From positions 65,198,984 through 65,262,983 of the forward strand of contig NC_088300.1 in NCBI RefSeq assembly GCF_032854445.1: a stretch of 64,000 nt of DNA. The letters are read 5' to 3'. A model generated the notes under the pieces. It was given only the letters and a program-made list of their open reading frames with translations, was not told where the DNA came from and did no database searches. This DNA comes from Liolophura sinensis (taxonomy: Eukaryota; Mollusca; Polyplacophora; Chitonida; Chitonidae). The translations under genes were made by a program, and so were the position numbers. Positions 59,808 through 64,000 of this stretch are shown here, piece by piece (position 1 is the first letter of the stretch; each line of letters begins with the position of its first letter).

Positions 59808-60960
59808 AGTTATAACGCTTCCACAGAAAGTAGGTCAATATAATCCGAGGAGAACCGGTGAGGGTCGCTAGGGAGGGGCTGCGCTAACGATGGTTTACAG
59901 AAGTTGGGACATCCCAGTATTTCGCGCTTGTTTTAAAGTGTAAATAGTGTTTTACTTCTTGTTTACGCCTCTTGCTGTGGAAGACGGCGTGATCAATAAA
60001 TTTAGCAATCATTTTGGATGCAATACTGAGATACCGTGCATACACTGTTTCCATTATATCGTCTATTCTGAATTGTAGGATTACAAAGCGCTAATCATTA
60101 TAAGATTATGAACGCCGGAAAATATTAATTTTCTTTTTTCTCTCTTTCCTGTAACTTTAGTTACAGAATAACCTGAAATATACAGATTTCATTGAAGCTC
60201 TTACAGTTTTTGATGTAAATTAGTCCCATCGAGGGGACTGGCACACGCCAGTATCCAAAACATCAACCATCTGCAGTATATTGCTGACGATGGCTACATA
60301 GTTACCATAGTTAATACCAAATATGTTGACTTCAGTGTTCGGAGTTTCCCTTATTTTGTTTTGTGTATGTTAGGTTAGTTGTCTTCATCATGATACTTCA
60401 GTGGCGGCATGAAATCGATGGATCATGTGCAGGAAAATGCTGTATATGTACACACATCAAATTATCATTAATCATATGATTGAAAAATTGTAAAACCCCA
60501 AGAATACACACATACATACATAAAGTTAGGTTTGACACTATACCCAGAACAACACATGTTTTAAAGAAAACTCGTTTCATGCATGGGGAATTGTTAAAAC
60601 AAAATTTATTGACTCGTATAAGAAGCAATTACAAAGCAATGACCTGAGAATTGAAAACATTAAATTGGGGGCGTTTTGGATATTTGTGTATGTAATTAGC
60701 TTATAACACCATACAGAAGAATGGGTCACCCATGAAAGAAGTCAGGCTTATTAAGGGAACTTTGGACATAGAAAGAAAAAGAATGTAATTTGCCGTTTTA
60801 ATTAATATTTCGTCATACTTAGATCATGTATTGAGATACGTTCAAACTAATAATTAGTCCTTCATCGTCGTCATATGACTGAAAAATTGTTTCCACGTAA
60901 GACCACAAGCATATATACTTGCATACACTGTACATATATTAAACAGTCCAACTGTAGCGT
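59808..60960. other. Stretch between orphan exon and hydrolase D, no gene
   Basis: About 60382-60520 (CATGATACTTCAGTGGCGGC, CATATGATTGAAAAATTG, CACACATACATACATAAA) is a diverged CACTCACTC-type SINE, and 60860-60890 holds another SINE-tail fragment (CGTCGTCATATGACTGAAAA). Minus-strand AATAAA at about 60605-60610 could serve hydrolase D. Otherwise nothing is seen. Confidence 0.45.
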
Positions 60961-61050
60961 ATGACCACAGGTGTTCATACAACGCGGTGTATGACCACAG
61001 GTGTTCATACAACGCGGTGTATGACCACAGGTGTTCATACAACGCAGTGT
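60961..61050 (-). repeat. 3 x 30 bp hairpin-forming repeat in hydrolase D 3' UTR
   Basis: Three units of exactly 30 bases (ATGACCACAGGTGTTCATAC then AACGCGGTGT) begin 18 bases after the stop codon of hydrolase D on the minus strand. Each unit contains GTATGA ... TCATAC, so in the transcript three similar stem-loops would form in a row. Confidence 0.92.
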
Positions 61051-61068
61051 TCCTGTACTGCAACAAGA

Positions 61069-63262
61069 TCACAGCGAATGTGTCTTCATAAATTTAACAA
61101 CAGCATTTATGGCTGTATCGCAGCTTCCTTTGAAATGACCTGTTGACAAAGAAAAAAATGGTATTAACGAAGGGTACACTTAAAAGTTAATCTGTTAATT
61201 TTAACAGAAAGTCTGTTATCTGAATGATGCCAGAATGTATTCTGTTATTATGGCAAAACACTCTGTCATATTCAACATAATGTACTGTTAGTCTAACGGA
61301 ATCTTTATGTTGAATTAATAGAATAAGTGTGCTATATTTAATGGAATAATCGGCTGCAACGGCAGAATACATTCTAGCATCACTCAGACAACACACTTTC
61401 TGTTAAAATTAACAGATTAAGTTTTTGAGTGTAAGATGGTACGTTGAACATGCTTTGTTTATTTCTACCAAGGTCTTTAGGTAGAATTCCTTACGTTACC
61501 GTTTTCTGTTTACAGTGTCACTTATTAAATATAGTATACATATAAGCCGTCAGCTTTCTTTATCATTTTAATACTTATGTAGTGTAACAGTCTTAGGCCT
61601 ACCTATTAATCCAAAGAAACCGTGACAGACACCTGGCACAATGACTAGTTCCGTCGCAGCTCCGGACTCTCTTAACTTCATTTCGTAATCTAAGCAGAAC
61701 AACAGAAGAAAAAAACAGAAACGCTGAATAAAATACATCTTATTCAAACTACAAATTCTGTCTTGTATTTTCGGATGGGGGGAAGGGTCTGTTCTACCTC
61801 CATGGTCTAACTTGGCCGAAAGCAGGGTGAATCACCAATCCATTGACACCATGACTCAAGGAGGAACTCTATAATTGCTGTTCACATGCATGAATACTTG
61901 TTTGCTATGAAATGATTAAGTGGCGTTTAAGGCCTTATGCTCAAGGATATTTCACCTATTTTGTCAAACGTTAATGCTTCATACAAATGGAAATAATTTA
62001 TAAGCCACAAGTTTGCCTCCTTGAATACTGAGTAAGTACATCTCGAAACTCACCATACGAATCGTCTCGTATTGGGTCACACTCAGCTATGATGAAAAGA
62101 GCCGGCGGAAGTATCCCATCAGCCTCTCTAATCTGAGGATTTACTCGGATGTTCTTATAGTCTGCTTTTGTTAACCATTGTTCAAAAAACCTTCGTAAAA
62201 GATACGATAAAACAACTTAATATTAACAAACTATTTGACATGCATAGGATATATGGCGTGATGTGTATTTATGTTTGATATTTTTGCATGCCGCCATCAT
62301 CGTCAAAGACAAATCGCCTGATTTATCTTTTCTATATGCTATTTTTGCCTCTCTTTAAATTACCCTTTAAAAGAGTGTTATGCCAATTTTGGAAGATCGC
62401 ACATATAAAATCACATAGGCTATATATATAATAAGGGCATTTAAACTGTTCTGCAACTGATTTGTTTTCATGAATACTCTTGAAAATTGTACATAAGTTG
62501 ACAGTACATGTATTACCAAAAGAGAAGCTCTCTTGGCAGAACAGGCCCTTCGGGAAATTGCTTGTAGGACAGACGATCTAAGCGAGTGTCTACTTTAGGA
62601 TACACCAGAATCTGAAAACAAAAATCATCTGAATCCATTTACTTATCCTCTCAGACAAAGCCGGGATTGCATCATACAGTGAAATAGCACGAGAATCACG
62701 AAAATTGCAAACATGGGCAGCTGGTATTTGCGCTGTAGAACACTCTTAAGATTGGGCACGGTAACTTGCTGAATCATTTGGCTAATGCGATGTTGACTTA
62801 GCAGCTGACTGAGCCTTGACCAATAAGGTGGAGAGTTCGAGTAGACCTCGTGTTTCCGCTGTTACTTTAAGTCAAGAGGTTTGTCAGGAAACTGGCAAAG
62901 GACGGTGGTTTCCTCGATCAATAAACCTGGCCGCAGCGCTTTAAGTGAAGCAGTTTTGATTGCCGCGTTAAACAACAGTGTAATAAATAAATAAATCATT
63001 GAAAAGCACTGGTTTATCCAAACCGACAAAGTTAAAACTGCTCTGTTAATAAAGAGTAATAATAATAATAATCGTTAATAAATATAAAATAAATTTTAAA
63101 TAAATGAAACACTTAAATAAATACCATTACGGTAATGTAGGAAAGGATTCTGTTACAAGCTCACCTGAAAAGCGATTCCTTTGACCTCGTAACAAACTGT
63201 GGTCGCGATGGCCCCTCCCGCACTGTCTCCTCCCACCCCCACGGGACTGTTGGGATGACCAC
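61069..63262 (-). CDS. Alpha/beta hydrolase, arylacetamide deacetylase / HSL-like (copy D), 3' five exons
   Basis: Minus-strand exons 63262-63165, 62611-62517, 62190-62054, 61689-61603 and 61139-61069 (TGA) have AG/GT borders and the same phases as copies A and C. They encode the nucleophile elbow GDSAGG (after SPVGVGG), ILVYPKVDTRLDRLSY, the acidic residue in IAECDPIRDD, the histidine in GVCHGFFG and the C-terminal helix GHFKGSCDTAINAVVKFM. The exons with the HGG oxyanion motif and the N-terminus lie to the right of position 64000, so the gene is cut by the window edge. The nucleophile motif is canonical here, unlike copy A. No disabling change was seen in the part present. Confidence 0.9.
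61177..61431. mobile_element. Foldback MITE in last intron of hydrolase D
   Basis: The ends CACTTAAAAGTTAATCTGTT and, inward on the other strand, CACTCAAAAACTTAATCTGTT form long inverted repeats continuing through AATTTTAACAGAAAG. TA flanks both sides. It is a sister of the element at 51225-51471, with no coding capacity. Confidence 0.87.
62760..63000 (+). repeat. Possible SINE of another family in hydrolase D intron
   Basis: AGGTGGAGAGTTCGAGTAGACC is B-box like, GTGGTTTCCTCGATCAATAA and GGCCGCAGCGCTTTAAGTGA form a body, and the tail is AATAAATAAATAAAT. Head assignment is uncertain. Confidence 0.5.
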
Positions 63263-63885
63263 CTGAAGCCGCCACAAAGAAGTTTAAGAACGTTAACGAC
63301 TTTGAAGGGCTAGCAATTCTATATTCTGTGTTGTTCTAGATTACAGGAAATACAAGAAATTCCATAGTTCTCAAGAGAAGTTTTATTGACTCTAACTACA
63401 AAGACGATTTCCATTCGCAGGAAATATTTACACTACCGCCACTATTTACTCAGCTTGATAGAAAATGCAAAAATGACAAAATTCTAGCTTTCTTTTAGAT
63501 TCCATTGGACGGCTGCTTTCGTCTCCAATAGTCTGCTTATTGTTTCGCATGACACGCAGACCGATAATAGCCTACGTATCTCAACAAAGTCTAAAAGCGA
63601 CCACGACTTGATTGTGACTGTAGGGTAAGGTTTCTTCCGTCTGGATATTTTGTTGTTTCAACACAGTCCTATATATACTACAATTTTTGCTACAAGGGGA
63701 CACCATAGTGATTAATACTCAAAATAATGAGTGCCCCTTAACCATATTATCCAAGCAAAGGATCTAACAAACAATATAAAAACATGTAATTTTGAATATT
63801 CCCAAAAGCAAAATTACATAACAGTGGAATTAATATGTGTCTTGATATGTATCTGTTAATATCCAGAATTTTGTTTCTCTTACCT
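63263..63885. other. Intron of hydrolase D, nothing recognised
   Basis: AT-rich intronic DNA upstream of the nucleophile exon. No exon with the HGG motif could be found here, so that exon must be further right. Confidence 0.4.
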
Positions 63886-63889
63886 ATGT

Positions 63890-64000
63890 CCCTTTCCAGC
63901 CGTACGTGGAAGGTCTTTCAGCAACGTGCGGACGGTTGTAGGTTTATGGGGTCTGCCCGGTTTCCTCCCACCGCAATGCTGGCAGCCGTCGTATAAATGA
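63890..64000 (+). repeat. AAATA-tailed SINE, cut by window edge
   Basis: CAGCCGTACGTGGAAGGTCT, GGTCTGCCCGGTTTCCTCCC and GCTGGCAGCCGTCGTATAAA follow the family body. The tail would lie beyond 64000. Confidence 0.88.

Overview
This window is nuclear DNA from an animal. Genes are split by introns with GT/AG borders, non-coding DNA is AT-rich, and tRNA-derived SINEs, foldback elements and minisatellites are abundant. The SINE 3' parts (ending in runs of AAATA/TTTATT, or in GACGTTAAACC followed by CACTCACTCACTC) and the expanded esterase genes are what I would expect from a lophotrochozoan, most likely a mollusc and perhaps a bivalve. That placement is inference from recalled repeat types, not a database match.

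Layout. (1) 711-7.3 kb, + strand: the last seven coding exons and 3' UTR of translation initiation factor eIF5. One intron carries a 7 x 48 bp minisatellite that abuts a 115 bp palindromic element. (2) 10.04-15.66 kb: a 5.6 kb field of degenerate minisatellites (35, 38 and 43 bp units). Its long cysteine-rich open frames are artefacts of stop-free repeats. (3) 16.05-17.54 kb, + strand: one large coding exon with an N-terminal CARD-like death-fold domain followed by helical, TPR-like sequence. No exact family is recognised. (4) 18-25 kb: gene-poor, with two clean mobile-element insertions that carry target-site duplications. (5) 25.4-63.3 kb, - strand: a tandem cluster of arylacetamide-deacetylase/hormone-sensitive-lipase type alpha/beta hydrolases. 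Two copies look complete (A, 25384-43831, 330 aa; C, 50223-55423, 317 aa). One is cut by the right edge (D, 61069-63262 onward). There is also one unpaired first exon (59441-59807) with a mitochondrial-presequence-like N-terminus. Exon lengths are almost identical between copies (133, 122, 98, 95-101, 137-140, 87), so the cluster arose by tandem duplication. Between C and A lies a broken reverse-transcriptase element. Between the orphan first exon and gene C lies a 2 kb minisatellite whose units each resemble a splice acceptor.

How the genes relate: eIF5, the CARD protein and the hydrolases have no evident joint function. The hydrolases should be serine esterases acting on small or lipophilic esters; they show the HGG oxyanion motif and a Ser-Asp-His triad, and the visible N-termini lack an obvious membrane anchor. 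Strongest leads for a second look: the possible alternative first exon of gene C, the missing AG at the acceptor of C exon 2, the CARD plus helical-repeat protein, the hairpin repeats just after the stop of gene D, and the splice-acceptor-like minisatellite.
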